From NCBI GenBank assembly GCA_021613375.1, contig CM038704.1:5084155-5148154 (forward strand): 64,000 nucleotides of DNA. Direction: 5' to 3'. The notes below the pieces were generated by a model, which was not told where the DNA came from, searched no databases, and worked only from the letters and a program-made list of their open reading frames with translations. Shown one piece after another: positions 1 to 10,289 of the stretch (positions within the stretch are counted from its first letter, which is position 1; every line of letters begins with the position of its first letter). The translations under genes were made by a program, and so were the position numbers. This stretch comes from Megaleporinus macrocephalus (taxonomy: Eukaryota > Chordata > Actinopteri > Characiformes > Anostomidae).

Positions 1-54
1 TAATATTTGTAGTGCATGAATGAAACGAAAGCGTGGGTTGGTGGATCACCAACA

Positions 55-155
55 CAAACTGACACACCACCACCACGGCAGTGTCACTGCAGTTCTGAGA
101 TTGATCCACCACCCAAATAATACTTGTCCTATGGTGGCCCTGTGTGAAGCTTCAG
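55..155. repeat. MITE-like dispersed repeat, fragment
   Basis: Shares a block with positions 3455-3530: both read through a 'gtgtcactgcag' start, a 'gatccaccaccc' core and a 'gtggccctgtg' or 'gtggtcctgtg' end. It resembles a small non-autonomous DNA transposon common in fish genomes, but I cannot name the family. No coding capacity is seen. Confidence 0.5.
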
Positions 156-239
156 CTTAAAGTTAAGCTCAGCATCATCCACATACATAATGATAGAACC
201 TCACATGTGGTGCTGGTTTATTGCAAAAACCAGAGACAA

Positions 240-620
240 TAAACATATTCATGATTTGCAGAAACAAAGAAATAGTCGTATCAGGTCGATGAGGATGTAG
301 GTCCTGCTCACTGAGCAGAGCTGAAGGTTTGCGGATGGAAATTCAGCGCTCCAAGGCCATTCCAGCTAAAGTGAGTGTTTTCAGTTGTAGAGCTGAACAA
401 AATCAGAAATCCACAGGCTGTGACATTCAATAGAGATACCATGTCAGCACATGCAGGGTATGATTATGTCATTGATGACAAGGTGGATGTACAAAATGTA
501 TCTTGTGTCCATTTAGAAAACTGGATTCTTAAAAAAGCCAATTGAAAGACTCCTGTTGATGTAGGTTATGATGACACCCAACTCAACTGCAACAAAGTTC
601 TGTAAAAGCATCTTTAAAGT
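240..620 (-). pseudogene. Ancient odorant receptor relict
   Basis: Read on the minus strand, several OR blocks appear in the right order but in shifting frames. A TM2-like segment (RYILYIHLVINDI, around 470-515) comes first. An LAGMALER segment of TM3 follows, in which the tyrosine of the conserved ERY is replaced by TGA (around 340-375). An RTYILIDLI segment of TM4 is at about 280-310. The remaining stretches contain stops and indels. The order matches the intact receptors at 21781-22719 and 14552-15502, so this is a dead receptor of the same family and orientation. No open frame longer than a few dozen codons survives. The extent is approximate. Confidence 0.75.
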
Positions 621-689
621 GGGCCCAGCTTGAGTAGATAGATTGATACTTGTATGCAGTGAGACTCACATATACACACACACTAAAGA

Positions 690-890
690 ACAGACACACT
701 TGGGGTAGTGAGCACACTTGCCTGGAACGGTGAGCAGCCCAACCCCAGCACCCGAGGAGCAGTCAGGGGTTAGGTGCCTTGCTCAAGGGCACTTCAGTCG
801 TGTCCTGACGGTTCATGGGATCGAATCTGGCAACCTTCCAGTCACAAGGCTGGTTCCCTAACCTCCAGCCCATAACGGCCCCTAGCTGAA
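690..890. repeat. SINE-like dispersed repeat
   Basis: Contains the block 'aggtgccttgctcaagggca', found again at 5501-5520 with the same flanking order (a 'gagcagt' segment before it, a 'cagtcatg/cagtcgtg' segment after it). This block is frequent in fish SINE-type repeats. The family is not identified. Confidence 0.5.
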
Positions 891-1599
891 ACTTTCAGAT
901 GGATTCTTTCATTCTGGTCTGGGGAACATTTTGTGACATTCTCTGAACCTGCTTATCTGTGTAGAAGACACTCTCATATTTGGGTATGAATCCATCCTTG
1001 CAGATCACGTACACCATACATGCTGATTGTCCTCCCTGTAGCGGATGGGATCTTCCAGCAAGTCAATGTGACATGTCACACATTGGTTGGAGGAGCTGTG
1101 CAAGACATACCCTAGACAAGGGTATACAATTAACATGGACGGAGGTGACGTGTCCCCACTGATATCCAGTGATTGTTGAATTGTTCCCAACAATAATTTG
1201 ATTACCAAATAAACCCTGATCTGTCAATATCTCGTTAACCAAGAAGTGCAGACAGGGTTAAATTCCCTTGTTGTTCCCTACTTTTATTAATGCTAATTTA
1301 TTAGAGATGTCAGTTGCAAGTAATGTTGATGAGTCTTCAGATGTAAACTCACTGTTTACTGGTTTGAAACTGGCTGAAACTAGCCTATGTCTTGGAGTTT
1401 AATTGAGACTTTAGGAAAAAACTAATTTATTTCTGGGGTTGGTTTTGTGGACAACAGCACCAGGCCATGCAGTGCTCCATGTATTAACCCTGGTGTATGA
1501 GACCTGTTTCATTTGCACTATGGCTGAAGTATGAAGTACTCTTTGGGCCAGACAAAGAGTGATCCAAATAAATGATGACCACAAGAACAACAAGGCCTT
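891..1599. other. Spacer, no gene seen
   Basis: Only short chance reading frames on both strands. No OR or transposon coding similarity was recognised here. Confidence 0.5.
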
Positions 1600-2480
1600 A
1601 GCATCCCTCGCCCAGACTAGGTTTACTTGGCCCCCACCCTGGAACCAGGCCTACAAGGGCTCTGAAACCAATATCCTTGAGAAAAGCTGGACTTTGTTTC
1701 ATTCTTGAGTTGGCCAGGCTGAGAGGTGGGTGTGGGCTTATTGGTAGCCCCCTTGCTAAATGCCTGTATATTGCAGTTCTCCCCAGTGGATGAGAGGGTA
1801 CTTTATCTGCACTTTCGGGTTGGGAAACTGGCTCTGACTGTTGTCTGCGCTTATGTGCCGAACAACAGCACAGAGTAACCAGCCTTCTTGGAGTCCTTAA
1901 ATGGGGTGTTGGGAGTGGCAAGTGATGGGAAGGAATGGTCTCTCTGATCTGAACCTGGGTGGTGTTTTGTTATTGGACTTCTGTGCTTATCACAGTTTAT
2001 CCATAACAAAAACCATGTTTGAGCACAAGGGGGTCCATAAGTGCACGTGGTCCCAGGACGTCTTGGACACTCGGGTAAAGAGAGGAGCTGAGCTATCAAC
2101 TGATCACCACCTAGTGGTAAGTTGGATCAGATGGCCCAATGCGAAGCAGGCCCAAACAGATGAACAGTGAGGGTTTGCTGGGAACATTGGGCAGAGAAAC
2201 CTGTTAGAAAGATCTTCAACACCCACCTCTGACAGGGCTTCAACTCCATCCTTTAGTAGGCTAGGGACATTGAGTCAGAATGGGCTATGTTTTGCACCTC
2301 CATTGCAGAGGCGGCGGACCTGAGCTGTGACCGCAAGGTTGTCAGTGCCTGTCGTGGTGGCAACCCCTGAACCCAGTGGTGGACACTTCGGGTAAAGGAG
2401 TTTGTCAAGCTAAAGAAAGAGTCCTATTGAGCCTTGCTAGCTTGTGGGACTCATAGAGAGAACAGAGGTCTGAATGAATG
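1600..2480 (+). mobile_element. Non-LTR retrotransposon relict, endonuclease end
   Basis: The plus strand carries pieces of a LINE endonuclease and its linker. An ALTVVCAYVPNN segment (around 1825-1865) corresponds to an inner endonuclease strand. A frame at 1901-2170 has LLLDFCAYHSLSITKTMF and then VKRGAELSTDHHLVVSWIRW, the C-terminal SDH-type block of an apurinic endonuclease domain. From 2170 to 2460 a decayed linker reads in pieces (IESEWAMF, ACRGGNP, VKLKKESY). Stops and frame changes make it non-functional. The clade was not determined; RT pieces near 20.5 and 28.1 kb could belong to the same type. Confidence 0.7.
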
Positions 2481-2879
2481 ATACTGAATCTCTGCTATAC
2501 AAACTTGCCACACAACAAGTATCCTACTGCTTCACAACCTAAACCAAACACAGACAACCCGATATCATCAGGTTGCTATGCCTTACTGTGCTGTTAGGTC
2601 TTGGAGTTCTTCAGATCAGTTATTTTTGGCATTGTATTATGACAGCCCTCTCAAGTGTGAACTAGTGCACAGATGTGTTAAATGCAGACGTCAGATTTTT
2701 CTGAAAGAATTCAGTTTTAACTATTCTCCTCTGGATATTCTATCCCTGGATTAGAAAACATTCTAGTCCAAAACCATCCTGTAAAACTAAATACCATCAG
2801 AGAACATATTTATAACCATTTCATATAACATTCTGTGAGGGTACTTTAAGAGGCTTTCATCATCTCCTCATATGTCTGG

Positions 2880-3244
2880 TTCCTGTCACCACTACTGTGA
2901 ACAATTCTTACTTCATACCACATTTCTTGTGGAGTCCCACAGGGTTCAGTTCAAGGGCCTTTGCTGCTCACTTTGTGCATGATACCTCAAACATTTTCAT
3001 AGCTAGGCTGATGACATCCATTTCTATTTCTTATGAGTCTTTTGACAGGTTTACCAGGTACCTGTCAGATATTTCTCAGAGGATGTCTCAACATTTTGTA
3101 CAACTAAATCACAAAAAAACTGAAATACTGATTCTCGGTACAAAAACTCAGAGAAAGCTTCTTTATGAGAAGCTCAGTTCTTTAGCTTTGTATATCAAAG
3201 CTGAAGTAGAAAACCTGGGTGCGGTCTTGCCATATTTGCCATAG
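2880..3244 (+). mobile_element. L2/CR1-like LINE reverse transcriptase relict
   Basis: A 115-codon plus-strand frame (2897-3244) matches the region from the RT active-site block to the thumb of fish L2-type LINEs. A degraded 'GVPQGSV..' equivalent is followed by LSDISQRMSQHFVQLNHKKT and EILILGTKTQ, then a NLGAVL segment. The catalytic ADD is not recognisable: the matching stretch reads ARLMTSISI, which points to a frame slip and substitutions. It is a fragment with no intact domains. Confidence 0.65.
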
Positions 3245-3454
3245 TTTGATATTTTCTATCTAAACTTGTTAATGCGTTTGTTACAAGCGAAGTTAAAATC
3301 AACTTTATCAACTGTCTGTCAAGAATAGGTATGAAGAACTCCAAAGCTCATATTTTATCCTGTACTGATATACTTTTAAATCACATACTTGTGGCAATGT
3401 AGTATATTAACAAAGATGTGAAATTAGAATTCGAATTAGGGTTGGAATTAGAAG

Positions 3455-3690
3455 TTTCACTGCAGTGCTGAGAATGATCCACCACCCTAATAATACCTGC
3501 TCTGTGGTGGTCCTGTGGGCGTCCTGACCATTAAAGAACAGGGTAACAAAGTATACAGAGATTTAGATGAACTACAGTCTATATGTGTTGCTCCTATATG
3601 GTCAGTGGAGCTGATAAAATGGGCAATGACAGCAGATAAAATGCATGTGTACCCAATAAAGTGGCCAGTAAGTGTATACAGCAAAGTTTA
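3455..3690. repeat. MITE-like dispersed repeat, longer copy
   Basis: Longer copy of the repeat at 55-155. It continues through 'gaccattaaagaacagggt', a 'gtggagctgataaaatgg' block and 'gtggccagtaagtgta'. The layout (short, AT-rich, no coding) fits a non-autonomous DNA element. Confidence 0.5.
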
Positions 3691-4215
3691 GACGTATACA
3701 GAAATAAAATTATTCCTTTGCATTGTTGGACGTTCAAATGCAGTTCTGTTCTAGAAGGAAAGAGGTTGACATACACTGTACAGAGAACACACTTCTGCAC
3801 AATTGTTTATTTGCTGAATTTAACACACTGGGGGAAAACAAGAAGAATATAAAATGTGGCCTGTCAGTCTGTAATGGCAATAAATAGAAAATAGAATAAA
3901 ATAAGATAAATAGAACATTTCATATTTAAGTGTGTGTTTAGGATGTATTAACATCTTTTTTAGATTTTCAGATAACAATAAAACCTTTGAATCTGGGATA
4001 TTCCAACTTTTTTGCTATATAATGATGTAACACTCAGGAATTGCGAGGAAACACTGATTTAAATGATAATCATATAATCCATAAAGCCCTGGAGTAAAAA
4101 AAGGCATGCAGCACACTGTTATGTAAAAAAACACACAGAACATATAACAGATCATGCAGCTTGGGTTTGCATTTAGATGCATCTAATTTATCTTATCAAC
4201 ATTTTACTGATGCCA
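3691..4215. other. 3' flank of the first OR, no gene seen
   Basis: AT-rich sequence downstream of the minus-strand OR at 4216-5139. It probably includes that gene's 3' untranslated region, but no certain polyadenylation site can be assigned. Confidence 0.4.
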
Positions 4216-5139
4216 TTATTTGTCTGGATCAATTTTTACAGTTAAAATTCTTCTTAAGAAGTTTTTTTTCATGTGTTTGACGAACATTTGGTCTCGAACA
4301 CCATAAATAAGCGGGCTCAGCAATCGTGGAAAAATGTTTGTTACCAAGTAATTAAAAAATACAATATTTTTTTGCTCAGCGGGCAGAATAAGGACCAGAA
4401 CTGTGTCCAGCACTGGAGTGGTGTAGGACAACATACAAAGCAATAGCTGCATTGCATGTAACAGGATTGTGCTCTGAGCTTTTTTAGCAGAAACCCTGTC
4501 GGTTGACATCTTTCTTGCTGTGAGCAGGACTCTGCAGTACGTGTAGACAATAATGACCCATACGAATGACATATAAATGCCCTGTACAGACTTGTTCTTC
4601 TCCTCATGGTAAACGGAACTGTAGAGAAATGCTGAAGCACAGTAAGTTACAGTGTTGAAAACAGAAAAAGGATGAATGATTAAGGCAATAACCAAGTCCA
4701 TCAGTCCGGGGATAATCCCAACTACCCATATCAGACAGATGAAGACGTAAGTTCTTTGCACGGTGCAGATGGTAGGGTGATGAAGAGGTTTACAGATGGC
4801 AATGTAGCGCTCGATTGCCATGCCAGCCAAGTTCAGTGGAGTGTTCTTGTGGGTTGTTGAGGCAATGATTAGTAAGATGCAACAGAATAAGATGTTCACA
4901 TTTTGCAGTGCGTATGACATTACATAGAGGGTCACTGTGACACCGACCATAAGTGTGTCGTTCACAACCAAGTGTACATATAAAATATATCTCGGATCCC
5001 GATAGAAAACTGTACTCCTGAGGAATGTGAAGATAAACATTCCATTGATACAAATGATGGTGAATCCAAGAACAACGATGACACAGTTTCTGAATACCAC
5101 CAACCTTGGATCGCTGAGTTGAAAGACGGAGGAGTTCAT
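4216..5139 (-). CDS. Odorant receptor, OR131-2-like, intact single exon
   Basis: Encodes a 307-residue class A G-protein-coupled receptor, presumably an odorant receptor in olfactory sensory neuron membranes signalling through a G protein. Seven hydrophobic segments are visible. Diagnostic stretches are DPRYILYVHLVVND (TM2 start, residues about 48-61), LAGMAIERYIAIC at TM3 (ERY at 110-112, replacing the usual DRY), a KKAQSTILLH stretch opening TM6, and PRLLSPLIYGVRDQMF at TM7 (S-P-x-x-Y replacing NPxxY). A glycosylation sequon (NSS) starts at residue 2. The 307-residue length is normal and the ATG fits the N-terminus of the related genes. It is the most diverged intact receptor in the window and has no adjacent tandem twin. 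Family membership is firm; the OR131-2-like label is from memory of fish receptors. Confidence 0.92.
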   Translation of the reverse strand: MNSSVFQLSDPRLVVFRNCVIVVLGFTIICINGMFIFTFLRSTVFYRDPRYILYVHLVVNDTLMVGVTVTLYVMSYALQNVNILFCCILLIIASTTHKNTPLNLAGMAIERYIAICKPLHHPTICTVQRTYVFICLIWVVGIIPGLMDLVIALIIHPFSVFNTVTYCASAFLYSSVYHEEKNKSVQGIYMSFVWVIIVYTYCRVLLTARKMSTDRVSAKKAQSTILLHAMQLLLCMLSYTTPVLDTVLVLILPAEQKNIVFFNYLVTNIFPRLLSPLIYGVRDQMFVKHMKKNFLRRILTVKIDPDK

Positions 5140-5449
5140 TGTAGCAATTTGATGATTAAATCTTTAGAAAGTTTGGAAAAGAAAGTAGTTTTTTATGTGG
5201 ATAAAAATGAATAAAACAGTAAAGAATCTGCCTTCTTTGTGCAGGAAGCTGGCAGTGTACCTCACTACTAACTGTGAGATATATATAGTTTACCAGAGTT
5301 ATTTTCAAGGGGGGGAGTTGTGGGAGGGAATGGGCTGGCTGGATGGTTGCCATGTAAAGCAAGTGAATGTCTCAGGTATGGGATGTCATCTGGAGTACCT
5401 GTCACCACAATTGGAATTTAGAATTTAGAACTTTTGCCACTTGTGTTTG

Positions 5450-5615
5450 CACCAACAGAAAAAGTCCTATCCACAGCACCTGGGGAGCAGTTGGGGGGTA
5501 AGGTGCCTTGCTCAAGGGCACCTCAGTCATGTTCTGTAGGTTCAATTTACATATTGGCCACAAAAATGCAAAGCCTGTAGACTGAGTGACCACTAGGCTT
5601 CTTACCAACCCGTTT
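5450..5615. repeat. SINE-like dispersed repeat, second copy
   Basis: Shares the 'aggtgccttgctcaagggca' core and its flanks with 690-890. Confidence 0.5.
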
Positions 5616-5859
5616 GGTTGGACATGTAACTAGCCTGACAAATCTAGTCTGATTTTGTCGGTATTCTTTAAATGTAATCTCTGTGATAGCTGGGATTAGG
5701 AGTGTGGTGGTCCCCCCTGCTTTTTCTTTGGCTGAAGTTTGATAATATTACTGTGTGATAAGGTCATTAATAACGTGGAGATAAAAATAAAAGCTGGGGT
5801 TATACTGAAAGGCCCTCAAAGCAGTAGCTAATACATCAACATTAAGGCTGGAAACACCC

Positions 5860-6075
5860 TAAACACACTCACCCAGTGGACAATTTATTATTTTCAACAA
5901 GTGCATGTATTTGGACTGTGGGAAGAAACCCACACAGACATGGGTGGAATAAGTTAACTCCACACAGAAAGAACTTTGGTTACCTGACCAGGGAATCAAA
6001 CCCAGGCTATTGCATGATAAGTAATGACAGCACAACCCACCTAGGAGTGCAGCCAAGCTGTCCCCTAGAAATTAG
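5860..6075. repeat. Dispersed repeat of the 'gaaacccacacagaca' type
   Basis: Carries 'ggaagaaacccacacagaca', 'aactccacacagaaag' and 'gggaatcaaacccaggct' in order, a layout common in fish interspersed repeats. No coding capacity and no defined ends. Confidence 0.45.
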
Positions 6076-7085
6076 GTTTGAAATCGAATGATTTCAGGGT
6101 AGATCAGCACAGTGTTGAGTACCACCACTGTCACTGCAATGACACTGTTTTTATTGATGTTGTTTTTATTAAATATTCCCTTTTATTAAAAAAGCACCCC
6201 ACCTGTGTCACATCTGCCGCCATCCATTCCCTTCCCTGCCACTGGCGTTTGCTGTCTCAGAATTTTGGACTGTCTCTTGACTCTATGACCCTTTTTTAGT
6301 TGGCCATCTTGTGTATATATACTGTGTGTTTGCACACGTTCTTTGCAAAGTCTTGTTTGGTTTTCCTACAATTGTGAACGTTTTATATTTATGGATTTGT
6401 TCCTTTGGATTTGTTTGCTTGTTGAGACCTGCTTTTCTGACTTTTTGACCTCGGCTTGTTGTTTCCTACTCCGATTTTGATATTAAACTTGCACTTGACT
6501 CCATACCTTTGTGAAAAGCACTTCCTGACAACTTGAAGCATGTAGCTGTAAATACTGTCTAAAGAATTCTGAAAAACCAATGACTCTTCTAATCTAATTA
6601 CAGATGTAGTTACACTCAATATTTACATAAGCTGCATTACTTCCATCTGTAACAGTTGCTACGTCAGTAGTTGTTACATTGTTGTTGAATTTGTTGTTCA
6701 TATGTAACTGCGCAGTTATTAGACATACTCAATATAATAAGCAAACTTATTCAGAGTGGGTTTGGTGTGAAATTCATTGTAGATATGCTGTTTACAGTGG
6801 TGGTGTTGGGAACCAGAACCAATAACTACAACACAATATATTTTATTTACTATCCAAGCCATCAGTGAAGTACTTTAAGGTATTAATTAGACAGTAATTA
6901 CAAATACTGGGAATCTTGAGAAATGTCTGGGAATGGCTTATGGTTTGTAACTGCCCAGATATATAGTTTTAAATATAGTTCTCTCATTTTCAAGACTGTA
7001 CAGTACTGTATTTGTGAACTAACCTCATTTGTACAATAACATGCTGTACACATGACACATTGTGCCAAGTTGGTGGTCTTGGCCT
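6076..7085. other. Spacer, no gene seen
   Basis: AT-rich spacer between two ORs, with only short chance frames. A pyrimidine-rich stretch at 6200-6480 looks like non-coding interspersed repeat material but was not matched to another copy in the window. Confidence 0.4.
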
Positions 7086-9829
7086 TCACTTTGGTTTCTG
7101 TGGCAAATGTTTGTCCGGCTTCACTCTCCTGACTCTGTGGATGAGGTACCTGATCCAGTACTTCCTGAACTTCTCATCTCTGAACCCATAGATCATAGGG
7201 CTCAGAAAGCGTGGGATGATGTAGACCAGCAGGAAGTTGACGTAGCGGATCTCCAGGCTGTACTGTGGGAACAGCTGGATGAGCGGCGCCTGCATGGAGG
7301 GCACCACAAAGGCCAGCATGCAGAGCAGCAGCTGCACTCCATGGAGCAGCACCGTGTTCCGGGCTTTCTTCACAGACACCAGGTCTGTGGAGGCTGCCCG
7401 CGCTGCCAGCATGATCTTGCAGTATGTGTAGAGCAGTGCCAGGAAGACGAAGGAGAAGTAGACGCTGTCGAAGGCACAGTTTTTGTAGTAGATGACGCGG
7501 TCTCGGAAGAGCAGAGAGTGGTCACAGAAAATGGATGTGTGGAAGAAAGATGTGGGCTCTTTGGCCAGAGTTATGAAGAGGTCTGTGAGGGGAGGAGCGG
7601 CACTCAGGACCAAAATGACCCCCACGAGCCAGATGGTGCGCTGGACAGTGCACATGTGTCCGTAGTGGAGGGGGAAGCAGATGGAGATGTAACGCTCGAT
7701 GGCCATGCCGGCGAGGATAAGGGGGGTGGAGCGCGTGGTCAGCACGGCCGTCATGATGAGCAAGCAGCAGGCGGAGGCCAGGATCTTAGAGAAGGCATAG
7801 CTCACCTAGAGGAGAAGATGGACAGAACATTGTAGACAGCCACTGACAGTTGTATGCTGCCGAGGTCACAAATCTTGGTCTTTATGATCTTTGAGAGAGC
7901 TCAGTAACCATTATCCTCCACACTTGCTCCAGCTAATGAACTTCATCAGAAGTCCTTGGCTGCCACCAAGACCACATACACACATATGGACTATATGGAC
8001 TATGTTTCTGAAGGTGCTATTTTGAATAGTATACTATTTTGATATACTATTTATCACAGTAGTAGGTGGTTTAGAATTCAGCCCTGAATTGGCTGGATAA
8101 GATGTATTAGTTTTAGGATTGGAGAACAAGTTAGTTACAGGATGGACTCAAGTTCTGCAGGAAAGTGGATCTCCAGGATGAGGGTTGGTAAGTTTGGGCA
8201 TACAGCATTCACAGTTTAAATCTCTGACTGCACAACAATCCTATAAGAAAGGGTTCACTACATGGTGAAATCTCAAACTTCACCTCAGTTCAATTATTAC
8301 TTAAAGAATACATACATGTGACTGGAGAAGCTATTGACACTGTAGTATAATACACAGTATAGCTATTATTAACTAATTCTCCAGTTTCCAGTTTTCCTTT
8401 ACATTGTGTTAATTAAATATATTCAAAATCGGTTTGAACAATATTCCGTCCCATTAACTTACATTGAAAGTAAGGAGAGTTTTGTCTGCTCTGCTATAAA
8501 ATTAGTTTTATGGAGATGCATTTTTTTCATATAATGCAAAATCACTGCAGTTATACTGTAACAGACTGACACAGAAGATTCTTTTCTATACACAGGTTTA
8601 TGACTACAAAGAGTTTAACACAGGTAAAGTTCAGCCTAGCTTCATTTGATTGTGATGATTTTGGAAAAACAAACCACATTCATAAGCATGATTAAATTTT
8701 GGGATTAAAATTGGAACTTGACTAATGTTTCAACATTTCTGAATGATTCAGTTATTGAGAATTGTTGACATAAAATATTTAAAGGTGAGTTTGCATGCAC
8801 TTTAAAGGCTTCACAGACATCAGGCGGTGAATTTCATGTAATAACTTTCTATAGGGGAGCTTTTGAAAGTGGATGTCTGGTATCATTTATCACAACAATT
8901 CTGACTTGTTATGCTCTTTACAATAGAGCGTTTGGCACACAACCACTCTAAATGACATAGTTTACATATTCTAACTGTCCAAAGGTAAACATGAATTTCT
9001 AAAATAGTAACTTTACTGGGGAGGGCAAAATGTTCTTTACTTTTAATTTAGGTCAATGTTAAAAGAGCATTTTAGAGCAATTTGAAGCATTTTTATTGGT
9101 CCCTTTATCATGTCATGTTCAAATTTTAAAATAAAGTTAAAAAGTTAAAATAAATGAACAAATCCTCAACAGAGAACTGACCTAAACAGGGCATTTCTCT
9201 GCAAATTGAAAATTTTAGAGCACAATATTTCTTTGTTTATTTAAATGTAACATATTGGAAGTATATATAATATAATAATTATATATAGATATATTGTCCA
9301 GGCAATATTTCATGTTTTATTCTTTTTCCAATATGTTAAATTCAGCAAATAAACAGTAAGTGTGTATTAAAGTGTGCAGATGTGTTTCTCTGTAGTAGAT
9401 ATCATATCATTTGATCAGAATCGCTCAAACTATGACATAGGGCTATAAAACGTGATATTTTACCTTTATAGACAAAAAAGAACAGACCTCAATCATGACC
9501 ACCATCACACCATTACCTCTATCCACACTCTGAACAATCAGCTCTCAGTGCCTGCAATTAACACTCACCACATATAAACCAGTGACCAGCGTGAGCTGGA
9601 CAGCATCGTTAAAAACCATGTAAATGAACATGATGTATCGTGGGTCCTCGTAAAAGAAGCTGTGTTTGAGGAAAGTGGACACCATGCTGCCGTTAATGAT
9701 ACTAAGGACCAGCCACACTAGCATGGCCATGGTGTTTTTGGTGAGAGCTGCGCTGAAGCTCTCCCGTGGTGTGGCATTCTGAAGAGGGAGGCTGAAGTTT
9801 CCATATTCAGAACCAGCAGAGATGTTCAT
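7086..9829 (-). CDS. Odorant receptor, OR131-2-like, with a probable coding intron
   Basis: Two-exon receptor: exon 1 is 9569-9829 (87 codons from ATG), exon 2 is 7086-7805 (239 codons plus stop), giving 326 residues. Exon 1 holds the N-terminus with sequons (NIS, NFS, NAT), TM1 and TM2 (EDPRYIMFIYMVFNDAVQL). Exon 2 resumes at the end of TM2 and carries LAGMAIERYISIC (TM3), TM4-TM6 with VKKARNTVLLHG, and PRFLSPMIYGFRD (TM7). The donor reads GTG then GTGAGT, the acceptor is CTTCTCCTCTAG followed by GTGAGC, and the intron is phase 0. Joining gives ..LYVVSYAF.., which lines up without gaps with LFVVSYIY in the single-exon gene at 14552-15502. Exon 2 looks more GC-rich than the neighbouring ORs. 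If the intervening DNA is not spliced, the locus is a pseudogene, because exon 1 reads into a stop at 9545. Expression evidence would settle it. Confidence 0.7.
7806..9568 (-). other. Putative gained intron inside an OR gene
   Basis: 1763 bp separate two halves of one receptor. The ends are GT..AG, with a pyrimidine-rich run (TTCTGTCCATCTTCTCCTCTAG region, 7806-7827) before the acceptor. The six bases GGTGAG occur at both borders (9564-9569 and 7801-7806), which looks like a target-site duplication. The body is AT-rich, with no reading frame of note, no clear terminal inverted repeats and no match recognised elsewhere in the window. Confidence 0.65.
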
Positions 9830-9850
9830 GATCTGGAATCAAAAACATTT
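9830..9850 (-). promoter_or_regulatory. Possible 5' UTR splice acceptor of the two-exon OR
   Basis: On the minus strand TTTTTGATTCCAG ends three bases before the ATG at 9829. This is a plausible acceptor for an upstream non-coding exon, an arrangement usual for OR genes. Inference from sequence only. Confidence 0.4.
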
Positions 9851-10289
9851 AAAGTTGTAAACAAAAGCATTATGAACACTTTCCTAGTGCTGCAATCTGC
9901 AATAGTCCACATTATATATTTATTTATTTTAGGAAATATTAAAAATGAAGAGTTTCTTTTTACACAGATTAGTGCAGTAAACTCACCTTTGTTGCATTGG
10001 TCTGACCTCTTAGCACAGATTATTATATACTATGAGGGTGTTATTAGTTAATGGTGAACAGCCTGATGGCTCCGTAGGGAACATCTGTTTTTCACCATAT
10101 TGACCTACAGCTCCAGGGACATTACAGAAAGTAACCATGGTGCTATGTGCAGTTGTATGCCAAATTTTGGGTGCACCGGGTTAAATTACATGTTTGTTGA
10201 TTTTCTGGGTGTAACTAAGTAAACCTCAGTTACTGACAACACACTTCTGCCCATTTAAATACACAATTTAAATACACAATTACTGTCTA
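9851..10289. other. Spacer, no gene seen
   Basis: Upstream flank of the two-exon OR. No promoter could be assigned with confidence. Confidence 0.4.

Noticed and set aside
7062..7835. 257-codon plus-strand open frame
   Set aside because: It is the antisense shadow of OR exon 2 (7086-7805). Its composition (Asp, Glu, His, Gln rich) follows from the complementary strand and no domain is seen.
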